12,707 nt of DNA from NCBI GenBank assembly GCA_016929205.1, contig JAFGJF010000297.1, forward strand, positions 1 to 12,707, in the 5' to 3' direction. The stretch comes from Anaerolineae bacterium. GTDB lineage: Bacteria; Chloroflexota; Anaerolineae; JAFGEY01. Shown in pieces: positions 1-6,788 of this stretch; position 1 is the first letter of the stretch, and the number at the start of each line of letters is the position of its first letter. The position numbers and the translations under genes were made by a program. The notes under the pieces were generated by a model. The model saw only the letters and a program-made list of their open reading frames with translations, did no database searches and was not told the DNA's origin.

Positions 1-2
1 CG

Positions 3-521
3 GCGCGCGCGTTGTCACCGGAATGCCACATTACGGCGATGGCGCGTTATCCTCAGCAGGTCGAGATGGCTCGCAAACTGGGCGCTGATGAGGTGGTGAC
101 TGGGGAAGATCCTTACGAAGCGACGGCTCGTATCACGGGAGGCAAGCTCTATACGGGCATGTTTAACGCGCGGATGGTCCTGGGCGGTTTTGACGTGGTC
201 TATGACTGTGTGGGCTCGGAAAAGACGGTACAAGACAGTCTGCGCTGGGCGAGAGCCGGAGTGTGGGATGCCGACAACAATAACGTGCCAGTGGTCAAGC
301 TCTTTCTGTTCCGTCCAGCAAACCGGGACGTGCGGGAGACGATCGTGGCCGGTGCTCGAAAATTGGGCCGTTTCATCTTTGACCGGGAGGTCGATATCCG
401 CTGGTGCGCATCCATGGTGCCGCTAACCGAAAGGACAGCGGGCAGTATGATGTCACCACTCAAAGATTGCCCATTCCAAGATGAACCAGGGCGATTTGCT
501 GCACAGAGCGAGTTGGTATGA
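3..521 (+). pseudogene. Zinc-type alcohol dehydrogenase fragment joined to an unrelated tail
   Basis: The reading frame is open from the left edge, so the 5' part lies outside the window. Up to about position 260 the protein reads like the NAD-binding Rossmann domain of a medium-chain, zinc-dependent alcohol dehydrogenase (MDR superfamily). It has the beta-strand and helix around 'ARYPQQVEMARKLGADEV', then 'GGKLYTGMFN' and 'GGFDVVYDCVGSEKTVQDSL'. After 'RWARAG' the family continues with a glycine-rich strand (GTVVLVG type), but here the sequence switches to 'VWDADNNNVPVV' and about 85 further residues that I do not recognise, ending in TGA at 519-521. The joint at about 258-263 is therefore a likely recombination or deletion point. 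No later dehydrogenase motif is found downstream. A functional enzyme is unlikely because the C-terminal part of the fold is missing. The tail has protein-like composition and could be the end of another gene. The identity of the first part is fairly sure; that of the second part is unknown. Confidence 0.75.
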
Positions 522-588
522 ACGAAATAATGCGCCTGGAACCAGTTCTGTTGGGACGAAACCCGACCAACTCTTACGGTCGTTGCCA

Positions 589-840
589 TCATTTTTCGAT
601 CTCCTTTTTGGTTCGCTCGATTACATGGATGGATACCAGCGGCAAACCCAGGTCGCGGATTCTGACCAACAACCCGTGTAGCGCCGCCTGGTCGACAACT
701 GGACCGTCGAGCAGCGTCGTGCCATTTGTTTGGTGCGAGAGAGCCAAACCGTCAAACCAGTCCGACCAACGTGCATCGAGGTGACCTTTGAGCCGGATCT
801 GGTAATGGGTCGGCTGCTGTATATCGTCTTGTTTCTTCAT
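589..840 (-). CDS. Small conserved protein of unknown function (83 aa)
   Basis: The start is the ATG at 840-838, chosen because GAGGG lies about six bases upstream on the minus strand and because the conserved part begins shortly after it. The open frame extends further upstream to 1095, but that part is arginine- and serine-rich shadow sequence. The protein contains 'YQIRLKGHLDARWSDWFDGL', then 'GTTLLDGPVVDQAALHGLL' and 'IRDLGLPLVS'. I recognise this pattern as a short conserved protein seen in many environmental bacteria, often beside unrelated genes, with no assigned function. There is no signal peptide, membrane segment or metal motif. The paired tryptophans (WSDWF) and the 'DQAALHGLL' helix suggest a compact alpha/beta fold. 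It lies downstream of the fragment at 896-1180 on the same strand, separated by a strong hairpin. Confidence 0.72.
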   Translation of the reverse strand: MKKQDDIQQPTHYQIRLKGHLDARWSDWFDGLALSHQTNGTTLLDGPVVDQAALHGLLVRIRDLGLPLVSIHVIERTKKEIEK

Positions 841-864
841 CGTCACCCTCTGTTCACAGGCAAA

Positions 865-892
865 TCTGGGCGAAGCATCTGCTTCGCCCAGA
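865..892 (-). terminator. Perfect 12-bp hairpin between two minus-strand genes
   Basis: Positions 865-876 (TCTGGGCGAAGC) pair perfectly with 881-892 around a four-base loop (877-880). On the minus strand it starts four bases after the stop codon of the gene ending at 896 and lies 24 bases before the next start (840). Only a weak T-rich stretch (ATTTG) follows, so it could be an imperfect intrinsic terminator or an RNA-stability stem. Confidence 0.5.
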
Positions 893-895
893 CCT

Positions 896-1180
896 TTACC
901 ATTCAATCCGTGACACCTCGATCTGTGAGCCAAAGGCATCGGGGACGCCGCAGCGCAGCACGCCCCACACACGGAAGGATGTGCCCGTATTGCGCAGTGC
1001 CTCGATCTGTGCCTGCACATCGGCGTCGAGACTGTGAAGGCCATAGGCCACCCCGAAGCGTCCGTGCAGGACGAAATAGTCGTCAAACTGTGCACCGGGC
1101 GGATTGCTCACCAGCGTGCCCTCCCATCCCTCGACTGGCTCCGGCTCCAGATCGCGGACATATCGATCAGTTCGCTCCAC
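896..1180 (-). CDS. C-terminal domain of an unidentified, possibly secreted protein (94 aa, probably 5'-truncated)
   Basis: The frame is open from about 1235 to the TAA at 898-896. The only usable start near the conserved part is GTG at 1180-1178, which has no convincing ribosome binding site, so this may be the remainder of a longer gene. The protein reads 'EPVEGWEGTLVSNPPGAQFD', then a 'YFVLHGRFGVAYGLHSLDAD' segment, 'VQAQIEALRNTGTSFRVWGV' and 'LRCGVPDAFGSQIEVSRIEW'. This resembles a C-terminal beta-rich domain I associate with Chloroflexota lipoprotein-like hypothetical proteins, in which the 'PPGAQFDDYF' and 'VWGxLRCGVPDxxGxQI' segments recur. No signal peptide or lipobox is present in what remains. 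The function is unknown. The strong hairpin immediately after the stop is consistent with a once-expressed gene. Confidence 0.55.
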   Translation of the reverse strand: MERTDRYVRDLEPEPVEGWEGTLVSNPPGAQFDDYFVLHGRFGVAYGLHSLDADVQAQIEALRNTGTSFRVWGVLRCGVPDAFGSQIEVSRIEW

Positions 1181-1315
1181 ATCTGGTAAAACGGGCTGGC
1201 CGGACCGGAACCGGCGAGCCCGTGGATGCAGCCGTCAAAAGTGTATCCCTATACGTTGTCGTTGGGCCAAACTCACGTCCAACCTCAAGAACCAGAAACA
1301 GCGCGGATGGAATGA

Positions 1316-1576
1316 GTCTGTGTCGAGATGCGCTCCTCCGGCGGTGTCCGGATCAGTATGGTCGATATCGGTCAAGCCTGGTAAAACGGATACGCCGAAC
1401 GCCTGACGCGCACCATCAAAGATGAAGAGGTTGACTTGTAAGACTATCAGGACTATACTGACGCGCATCAACAACTGGACCGGTTCCAGGACGACGTGTG
1501 CCGACACAAGCGCATTCGCTCGCCGCTGGGTTATCTCACGCCGGCTGAGTTCGAGCAACACTGGCACCGACATTAA
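1316..1576 (+). pseudogene. IS3-family transposase (OrfB) C-terminal remnant with in-frame stops
   Basis: In the frame ending at TAA 1574-1576 the translation reads 'GVRISMVDIGQAW', a stop, 'NGYAERLTRTIKDEEVDL', a stop, then 'DYQDYTDAHQQLDRFQDDV' and 'HKRIRSPLGYLTPAEFEQHW'. This is the end of the rve integrase core of IS3-type OrfB proteins. The Glu of 'NGYAER' (codon 1397-1399) corresponds to the last acidic residue of the DDE triad, and 'KRIxSxLGYLTPxEFE' is the family's usual C-terminus. The stops at 1382-1384 (expected Gln) and 1439-1441 (expected Ser) are single-base lesions. The upstream two thirds of the transposase, including the first two acidic residues, are absent, and I found no terminal inverted repeat. 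It is dead and marks past insertion-sequence activity. Confidence 0.82.
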
Positions 1577-1590
1577 AGTTTCTCACCGAC

Positions 1591-1619
1591 TTGGCGAAAG
1601 CGGAACGGCCTTTTGTATT
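1591..1619 (+). promoter_or_regulatory. Possible sigma70-type promoter for the amidohydrolase
   Basis: TTGGCG (1591-1596) and TGTATT (1614-1619) are separated by 17 bases and lie 48 bases upstream of the amidohydrolase start. The -35 is reasonable and the -10 is weak (four of six). It sits directly after the transposase remnant, so part of it may derive from the element's end. Confidence 0.3.
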
Positions 1620-1667
1620 GAAGGCACGCTGAGGCGCGGGAATACCAAAGAAAAATGAAGGAGCAAG

Positions 1668-2825
1668 ATGTTAGATAAAGCCAAAGCAATACAATCTGAA
1701 ATGGTCGAATGGCGACGCGATATCCACATGCATCCAGAGCTAGGGTTTGAGGAGCATCGGACTGCTGCCAAGGTCGCCGAAATGATGACCGGCTTGGGCT
1801 ACCGGGTGCGAACCAGAGTCGGCAAGACCGGCGTTGTTGCCGAGATTGGCGAGGGGAAACCGGTGGTTGCCATCCGGGCTGATATGGACGCTCTCCCGAT
1901 TATTGACGCGAAGGATGTGCCCTACAAGTCACGGACCGAGGGGCTTTTGCACGCCTGTGGGCATGATGCCCATGTCGCCATCGCGATGGGGACGGCAACA
2001 TTATTAGCCCGGGAAGAATTTGCCGGAACGGTGCGTTTTTTGTTCCAGCCTTCTGAAGAGATGTCAGATGAGCAAGGTCTCAGTGGCGCACCCCGGATGA
2101 TCGAGGATGGCGCCATCGAAGGCGCTGACATTGTCCTGGCATTACACGTCGATTCAAGTATAACCACCGGTGAGATTGTGATCGACGCGTTTTCGAGCGC
2201 GGGAGTCGATACGGTCCGGGCCAGGGTTTTTGGCAAAGGTGGGCATGGTGCGATGCCGCATACCACGGTTGATCCGATTTTTATCAGCGGGCATGTCATT
2301 TTGGCGCTCCACGGGATTGTCTCCCGGCGATTATGGCCCTTTGACCCTGCGGTGGTGACGATTGGCTCGATCCACGGCGGTCAGGCTGAGAATGTGGTCC
2401 CCGATGAGGTCAGCTTGGGGATAACGATGCGTTATTTGACGACTGAAGTTCAGGAGAAAATCCACGCCGAGATCGAGCGTGCCCTGGGGGTTGCCAAATC
2501 CCTGGGAGGCGATTATCAACTCGATATCCAAAAAGGGTACCCGCCTGCTTATAACCACCCAGAGATTGTTGCTTTGATCAAGGATGTGGTCAGCGATTTG
2601 TTGGGCCCGGAAGCGCTTGGTGATCCGCGCCCTGAAATGGGATCAGAAGATTTCGGGTATTTTGCCCGTGACATCCCTGGCGGGATGTTTATCTTGGGCT
2701 GCAAGATCGAGGGCGACGAACGCCGCCACCACGATCCGATGTTCGATATCGATGAGGGGTGTTTGCAGCTTGGTGCAGGGGTCATGGCAGAAGCCGCGCT
2801 GAGGCTTTTGAAAAAGCAGGAATAG
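1668..2825 (+). CDS. M20D-family amidohydrolase (N-acyl-amino acid / hippurate-type hydrolase)
   Basis: This 385-residue protein has the family's usual length (about 380-400) and starts at an ATG with GGAG seven bases upstream. It should be a cytosolic binuclear-metal enzyme that removes acyl groups from N-acyl amino acids or related amides. Visible motifs in order are 'HMHPELGFEE' (residues 20-29), 'RADMDALPI' (70-78), the metal-binding 'HACGHDAH' (95-102, ligands Cys97 and His99), 'PSEE' (128-131, catalytic and ligand glutamates), His160, the lid or dimerisation domain beginning 'GKGGHGAMPHTTVDP' (189-203), 'MGSEDFGYFA' (324-333) and the late His354/His355 before 'DPMFDIDE'. Every residue expected for catalysis is present. 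The substrate cannot be read from sequence; carboxypeptidase Ss1, hippurate hydrolase and IAA-amino acid hydrolase relatives share these motifs. No gene follows closely on the same strand, so it is probably monocistronic. Confidence 0.95.
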   Translation: MLDKAKAIQSEMVEWRRDIHMHPELGFEEHRTAAKVAEMMTGLGYRVRTRVGKTGVVAEIGEGKPVVAIRADMDALPIIDAKDVPYKSRTEGLLHACGHDAHVAIAMGTATLLAREEFAGTVRFLFQPSEEMSDEQGLSGAPRMIEDGAIEGADIVLALHVDSSITTGEIVIDAFSSAGVDTVRARVFGKGGHGAMPHTTVDPIFISGHVILALHGIVSRRLWPFDPAVVTIGSIHGGQAENVVPDEVSLGITMRYLTTEVQEKIHAEIERALGVAKSLGGDYQLDIQKGYPPAYNHPEIVALIKDVVSDLLGPEALGDPRPEMGSEDFGYFARDIPGGMFILGCKIEGDERRHHDPMFDIDEGCLQLGAGVMAEAALRLLKKQE

Positions 2826-3343
2826 ACCACACAGACTTGGAAGACCCGAGGCGGATTGCCTCATGCTACTGCAGGACATCTATGAGATAGCTGGTGTGAC
2901 CGACTATGTGTGGCATGTGCGGGAATGGTAGCTGTTCCGTGTGCCGCCATAGCGTCAGGCGGAGACAATACGTGGAAGCCGTGTGCCCATCATCTGTGCT
3001 CCAAGAGATCACACGATGCGGAACGGATATCCCGACGCTGCTACACGATCTGTACGAGCGGGCATTGCTCTGGCGGGTGGGAGAAGCCGCTGGCAGGCGC
3101 ATAGACCCGCGCTGTGGACCGATTCCATCCTTTCTACGTCCCGACAGGCGGGATGACGGCCAGCCTGTCCTGGCGGTCAGGCCAGGGGCAAAGAGCATCA
3201 CCCCGGTCAGCATGACGAGCCCAGGGGCCTGCCAAAGGAGTGCTGTCGATTGATTCTCAAGAACAGGCAAATCGAGCGATCACGTGGGAGGTCGTACTGG
3301 TCGGGACAAGCTCTGCTTCTGTCGCTTGATCGGAGGATGTGCA
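2826..3343 (+). other. 518-base gap without a recognisable gene
   Basis: Several frames stay open for 65-135 codons but none has a ribosome binding site with a protein-like product. The plus-strand frame through 2906-3253 contains a stretch 'TLLHDLYERALLWRVGEAAG' that looks protein-like and could be a decayed gene, but I cannot name it. Short dyads occur at 2848-2862 (GAGGC-N5-GCCTC, possibly terminating the amidohydrolase transcript), 3139-3153 (TCCCG-N5-CGGGA) and 3159-3174 (GCCAG-N6-CTGGC). The last 100 bases should contain the promoter of the Crp/Fnr gene, but no clear -35/-10 pair was seen. Confidence 0.5.
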
Positions 3344-4039
3344 ATGATATCAGACAAGAGAGCCAAACACGACGCAGTGACCGCACTGTCTGCGGTACCC
3401 TTTTTGGCTGGGTTGGATGGCGGTACCATGGAAGCCGTTGCCCAGGCTGCCGTCAGGCGAGACTATGAGACCGGCCAGGTCATCTTTGTCGAGGGGGAAC
3501 CCAATGCCGGTCTGTATGTCGTCCAGGGCGGCTGGCTCAAGGTGGTCAAGTTTTCCCCCGCCGGGCGCGAGCAGGTGCTGCGCTTTGTCGGCGCCGGTCA
3601 AGCCCTGGGCCAGGTGAGCGTTTTTTCCGGTTCTCCGAGCCCGGCCACCGTCATTGCCCTGGAGCCATCCACGGTGTGGATTGTCTGCCGGGAAACCGTG
3701 CTTCAACTGCTGGACCGGTGCCCCGGCCTGGCACGGATCATCATCCAGAACCTTGCCGGGCGAGTCCAGCACCTGGTCACGTTGGTGGAAGACCTCTCGC
3801 TGCGAACGGTAGAGGCGAGGTTGGCCAGGTTCTTGCTGGAACAAGCAGTCGATGAGACGGTTCAACGCCGCCGGTGGGAGACGCAGGCCGAGATGGCCGC
3901 CCGGCTTGGCACCGTGCTGGACGTGCTCAACCGTGCGCTGCAGAGCCTGATCGAGGAGGGGCTCGTCGAAGTGGAGCGGCACCAGATCCGCATCCTCGAT
4001 CGGGAGGGATTGGAGGCCCGGGCGAAACCCGGCAAATAG
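3344..4039 (+). CDS. Crp/Fnr-family transcriptional regulator
   Basis: This is a 231-residue regulator with an N-terminal cyclic-nucleotide-binding-like beta-barrel (about residues 15-130; 'VIFVEGEPNAGLYVVQGGWL' and 'GAGQALGQVSVFSGSPSPAT'), a dimerisation helix (about 131-165) and a C-terminal winged helix (about 176-222; 'TQAEMAARLGT' then 'EEGLVEVERHQIRILDREGL'). I chose the ATG at 3344 because GGAGG lies about nine bases upstream; the frame opens 60 bases earlier without such a site. Only Cys115 and Cys126 are present, so it lacks the four-cysteine cluster of FNR and cannot sense oxygen that way. A heme or small-ligand sensor is possible. In the recognition helix (about 190-200) the Arg of the usual RE pair is replaced by Leu192-Asp193, while Arg197 is kept. 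It precedes the cupin and membrane protein and faces hcp. Hcp genes are often controlled by Crp/Fnr-family proteins such as HcpR, so control of hcp is a reasonable inference, not shown. Confidence 0.92.
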   Translation: MISDKRAKHDAVTALSAVPFLAGLDGGTMEAVAQAAVRRDYETGQVIFVEGEPNAGLYVVQGGWLKVVKFSPAGREQVLRFVGAGQALGQVSVFSGSPSPATVIALEPSTVWIVCRETVLQLLDRCPGLARIIIQNLAGRVQHLVTLVEDLSLRTVEARLARFLLEQAVDETVQRRRWETQAEMAARLGTVLDVLNRALQSLIEEGLVEVERHQIRILDREGLEARAKPGK

Positions 4040-4051
4040 ATCGCGGCTCCA

Positions 4052-4067
4052 TTCGACAAAAGTCGAA
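4052..4067. promoter_or_regulatory. Palindrome TTCGAC-N4-GTCGAA after the regulator gene
   Basis: The 16-base dyad TTCGACAAAAGTCGAA starts 13 bases after the regulator's stop and lies 92 bases before the cupin start. The four-base centre matches the spacing of Crp/Fnr-type operators, though the half-site differs from the one upstream of hcp. With no following T-run it is a poor intrinsic terminator. It could be an operator for the cupin promoter. Confidence 0.35.
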
Positions 4068-4106
4068 GACATGCCGTCGCTCAGGTGGTACACTGCACGT
4101 ACAGAC

Positions 4107-4133
4107 TTGAGCGATTTGTTTTTTGAATAGAAT
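4107..4133 (+). promoter_or_regulatory. Possible promoter upstream of the cupin gene
   Basis: TTGAGC (4107-4112) and TAGAAT (4128-4133, five of six to consensus) are separated by 15 bases, shorter than ideal, in an AT-rich patch just before the cupin ribosome binding site. The 119-base gap after the regulator gene leaves room for a separate promoter here. Confidence 0.3.
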
Positions 4134-4158
4134 AGTTCTGGAAACCAGGAGAGTCAAA

Positions 4159-4497
4159 ATGAAAACAGTCTATGCATTGGAAGCGCCAGAGGCGCCCAAC
4201 CCGCATCACGTCAGCGCACGTACCTTGTACGATACAGAGCACGCCCAGGTCGTGATGGTTACCCTTGAGCCCGGCGAAGCGCTCAAGCGACACATCACGC
4301 CGGTGGATGTGTTCTTTTACGCGATCGAGGGACGGGGCATCGTCGAGATCGGGGACGAGCGCCAGGAGGTGTCTCCGGACACGCTCATTGAAAGTCCGGC
4401 CCGCATCCCCCATCGTTTGCTCAACGAAAGTGATGCGCGGGTTCGCTTTCTGGTGGTCAAGACGCCACGCCCGACCGAAAGCACGAAAATCCTTTAG
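4159..4497 (+). CDS. Small cupin-domain protein
   Basis: This is a single-domain cupin of 112 residues. The ATG at 4159 follows AGGAGAG at a good distance; an in-frame ATG 36 bases earlier lacks such a site. Cupin motif 1 is 'PGEALKRHITPVDVFFYAIE' (residues 38-57) with His45 as a likely metal ligand; the second His of the usual HxH is Thr47. Motif 2 is 'PARIPHRLLN' (80-89) with His85. The C-terminus 'VVKTPRPTE' is typical of a small cupin subgroup in anaerobes. Such proteins bind a metal and can act as sensors, isomerases or dioxygenases; the reaction is not readable here. It has no signal peptide and should be cytosolic. It is followed 40 bases later by a membrane protein on the same strand and lies in the group facing hcp, which suggests a stress or redox-related role by association only. 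Confidence 0.88.
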   Translation: MKTVYALEAPEAPNPHHVSARTLYDTEHAQVVMVTLEPGEALKRHITPVDVFFYAIEGRGIVEIGDERQEVSPDTLIESPARIPHRLLNESDARVRFLVVKTPRPTESTKIL

Positions 4498-4537
4498 GTG
4501 CGCCCAGAAGCGCACCCAGAATCGTAAAGGAGTCGCT

Positions 4538-5032
4538 ATGCCAACGAAACAGATCGTCTTTGCATTGGTCACGTTTCTGCATGACCTGTTCACTGCCATC
4601 TGGGTAGGCGGGTTGATCACGCTGGGGATCACCGTCCTGCCATCGGCCAGGCGCGTGCTGGGGACAGGCCCGCAGACCAGGAAACTGATGGATGCAATCC
4701 AGAAACGGCAGAGTATCTTGGTTTACGTCAGCATCGTCGGGCTGGCAGTGACGGGGCTGCTTCTGAGCAACCGGTCTCCGGCCTTCCAGGGCTTGTTGCG
4801 CTTTGGCAACGCCTACTCGGCGATGCTGGCTCTCAAGCACATCCTGGTGCTGGCCATGGTCGCCGTGGCGCTGATCCGCAGCCTGGCCTTGGGCCGGGGG
4901 CGTGGACCGCAAAAGCCTGCGCAAGAAAAGCTGAGCGCCGGGTTGTTGTTCCTCAATGTCGCGCTGGGCGTTTTGGTCCTGCTCCTCACCGGCTTTGCCG
5001 TCGCCTTTTCATCGGGACTCCCGCCGGCATAG
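4538..5032 (+). CDS. Four-helix integral membrane protein (CopD/DUF2269-like)
   Basis: This 164-residue protein starts at an ATG with AAAGGAG six bases upstream. It shows four hydrophobic segments at about 8-34, 58-78, 95-117 and 133-157. His15 ('TFLHDLFTAIWVGG') and His101 ('ALKHILVLAMVAV') lie inside helices 1 and 3, and 'AIWVGGLITLG' with the charged loop containing 'QKRQS' matches small CopD-domain or DUF2269-type proteins. In such families paired transmembrane histidines bind b-type heme or copper; that is family knowledge and not proven here. It follows the cupin by 40 bases and is probably co-transcribed with it. A dyad that could stop transcription lies 20 bases after its stop codon. 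A role in electron supply or metal handling connected with Hcp is a guess from location. Confidence 0.8.
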   Translation: MPTKQIVFALVTFLHDLFTAIWVGGLITLGITVLPSARRVLGTGPQTRKLMDAIQKRQSILVYVSIVGLAVTGLLLSNRSPAFQGLLRFGNAYSAMLALKHILVLAMVAVALIRSLALGRGRGPQKPAQEKLSAGLLFLNVALGVLVLLLTGFAVAFSSGLPPA

Positions 5033-5052
5033 CTGTAAACGAGCTGTGAAAC

Positions 5053-5079
5053 GGGGCGAGCCCTGGTCTGACTCGCCCC
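5053..5079. terminator. Hairpin between convergent genes
   Basis: GGGGCGAG (5053-5060) pairs with CTCGCCCC (5072-5079) around an 11-base loop, in the 59-base space between the membrane protein's stop (5032) and the hcp stop (5092). It is suited to act in both directions. The T-tracts are poor on either side, so efficiency is uncertain. Confidence 0.55.
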
Positions 5080-5091
5080 TCGATGAATGAT

Positions 5092-6744
5092 CTATTGTCC
5101 GGCGACGATCGCCGCCAGGTCCTCTTCTACCGTCGTGACCGGCTTGATGTCGAAATGTTCGACCAGCACGTCGAGCACGCCCGGCGAGACAAAGGCGGGC
5201 AGCGTCGGCCCGAGGCGGATGTGCTTGACGCCCAGCGAAAGCAGGGCCAGCAGCACCAGCACCGCCTTTTGCTCGTACCAGGCAATGTCGTAGGAGATCG
5301 GCAAGTCGTTGATGTCGTCCAGGCCAAAGGCCTCCTTGAGCTGCAAGGCGATGTAGGCCAGCGAGTACGAGTCGTTGCACTGTCCGGCGTCGAGGACGCG
5401 CGGGATGCCGCCGATGTCGCCCAGGTCGAGCTTGTTGTAGCGGTACTTGGCACAGCCGGCGGTTAGAATCACGTGATCGGCGGGCAGTTTCTCGGCCAGT
5501 TCGGTGAAATAGGCGCGGCTTTTGTGCCTTCCGTCGCAGCCGGCCATGACCACAAAGCGCTTGATTGCCCCCGACTTGACGGCGTCGATCACCTTGTCGG
5601 CGAGACTCATCACCGTGTGGCGCGCAAAACCGTTGGGGATGGTGCCCTCTTCCAACAGCGTTGGGCCGTCACACGCGAGCGCTTTGGCGATGACGGCGCT
5701 GAAATCCTTTTGCCCGCCATTATCGCGCGGCCCGATGTGCGGCACGCCGGGCCAGCCGACCTGCCCGGTGGTGAACAGACGGTCGAGGTAGCTTTCTTTG
5801 GGCGGCACCAGGCAGTTGGTGGTCATCAGGATCGGGCCGTTGAACGATTCAAACTCGTCGGGTTGGTGCCACCACGAGCCGCCATAGTTGCCCGCCAGGT
5901 GGCCGTATTTCTTGAGCGCCGGGTAGGCGTTGGCGGGCAGCATTTCGCCGTGGGTGTAGACGTTGACCCCTTTGCCCTCGGTCTGCTGGAGCAGTTCGTC
6001 GAGGTCGCGCAGGTCGTGCCCGCTGATCAGGATCGCCGGGCCGGAACGCACGCCGATGTTCGTCTGCGTTGGTTCGGGATGGCCGTAGGTGCTGGTGTTG
6101 GCCTCGTCTAGCAGGGCCATGGCGGTGACGCCCGTTTCGCCGCACTTGAGCACCCAGCCGACCATGTCCTGCGCGGTCAGCGCATCGTCGAGGGTGGCGA
6201 CCAGGGCCTCCTGGATAAAGAACAGGATGCTGTCGTCGGTGTGTTCGAGCACGTAGGCGTGATCGGTGTAGGCGGACAGGCCTTTGAGGCCAAAGAGCAG
6301 CAGGTGGCGCAGCGAGCGCACATCCTCGCCGGCGCGATCGTCGGCGAGCAGGCCGACCTCGCTCCCCTTGGCCAGCAGCTCGACCTGGTCCCCCTTCTCC
6401 GGCAGCCACGTCGCCGCCTGGGGCGGATCCGCGACCGGGGGAATCCGGGTTTTGAGCGCGTCGCGGCGGCGGATCGTTTCGTGAGCCAGGTCGCAAAAGT
6501 GATCCGGATCAAAGTTGACGTTGGTGATCGTGGCAAAGAGCGTCTCGGCGACAAAGCGGTTGCTTGCCGGGTCCTCGATGCCCTGCTCGCGGGCGGCGAT
6601 GGCGTAGAAGGAGAGCCCTTTGAGCAGCCAGATGGTCAGGTCTTGCAGGGTGGCGACCCCGGCGGATTTGCCGCACACCCCCCGCTTCATATTGCAGCCC
6701 TGGTTGCGGGCCGTCTCCTGACATTGGTAACAGAACATACTCAT
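5092..6744 (-). CDS. hcp: Hybrid cluster protein (hydroxylamine reductase / NO reductase)
   Basis: This 550-residue protein is close to the length of Desulfovibrio-type Hcp. The start is the ATG at 6744 with AAGGAG about seven bases upstream. The N-terminal cubane motif is Cys5-x2-Cys8-x8-Cys17-x6-Cys24, the compact pattern of class I proteins from anaerobes, not the longer enterobacterial one. The hybrid 4Fe-2S-2O cluster ligands are all present: His243 ('SGHDLRDL'), Glu267 ('THGEML'), Cys311 ('TTNCLVPP'), Cys403 ('MAGCDGR', the persulfide-bearing one in the family), Cys431 ('[11 protein letters not shown]'), Cys456 ('AGQCNDSY'), Glu491 and Lys493 ('WYEQKAV'). The protein acts in the cytosol; current views favour NO reduction, hydroxylamine reduction and S-nitrosylation roles. 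It is last in a minus-strand series but has its own dyad just upstream and may be separately regulated. The x6 spacing between the third and fourth cysteines is one residue longer than the x5 I know from Desulfovibrio. Confidence 0.97.
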   Translation of the reverse strand: MSMFCYQCQETARNQGCNMKRGVCGKSAGVATLQDLTIWLLKGLSFYAIAAREQGIEDPASNRFVAETLFATITNVNFDPDHFCDLAHETIRRRDALKTRIPPVADPPQAATWLPEKGDQVELLAKGSEVGLLADDRAGEDVRSLRHLLLFGLKGLSAYTDHAYVLEHTDDSILFFIQEALVATLDDALTAQDMVGWVLKCGETGVTAMALLDEANTSTYGHPEPTQTNIGVRSGPAILISGHDLRDLDELLQQTEGKGVNVYTHGEMLPANAYPALKKYGHLAGNYGGSWWHQPDEFESFNGPILMTTNCLVPPKESYLDRLFTTGQVGWPGVPHIGPRDNGGQKDFSAVIAKALACDGPTLLEEGTIPNGFARHTVMSLADKVIDAVKSGAIKRFVVMAGCDGRHKSRAYFTELAEKLPADHVILTAGCAKYRYNKLDLGDIGGIPRVLDAGQCNDSYSLAYIALQLKEAFGLDDINDLPISYDIAWYEQKAVLVLLALLSLGVKHIRLGPTLPAFVSPGVLDVLVEHFDIKPVTTVEEDLAAIVAGQ

Positions 6745-6759
6745 TTCGAACTCCTTTCA

Positions 6760-6773
6760 TTGTGCTATCACAA
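6760..6773. promoter_or_regulatory. Crp/Fnr-type operator-like dyad upstream of hcp
   Basis: The sequence TTGTG-CTAT-CACAA is a perfect 5-4-5 inverted repeat, the geometry of Fnr-type boxes. It lies 15 bases upstream of the hcp ATG, immediately next to its ribosome binding site. This position would suit repression, or a site overlapping the transcription start, better than classical activation at -41.5. A Crp/Fnr-family gene lies on the other side of hcp at 3344-4039. Confidence 0.5.
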
Positions 6774-6788
6774 GGTGAAAACCATTCA

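Noticed and set aside
730..1425. A 231-codon plus-strand frame across the left region
   Set aside because: It is arginine- and proline-rich, lacks a ribosome binding site, and overlaps two minus-strand genes and the transposase remnant in a different frame.
3240..3260. TTGATTCTCAA upstream of the Crp/Fnr gene as an autoregulatory site
   Set aside because: The dyad has a three-base centre, not the four- or six-base spacing of Crp/Fnr operators, and is over 80 bases from the start without a visible promoter.
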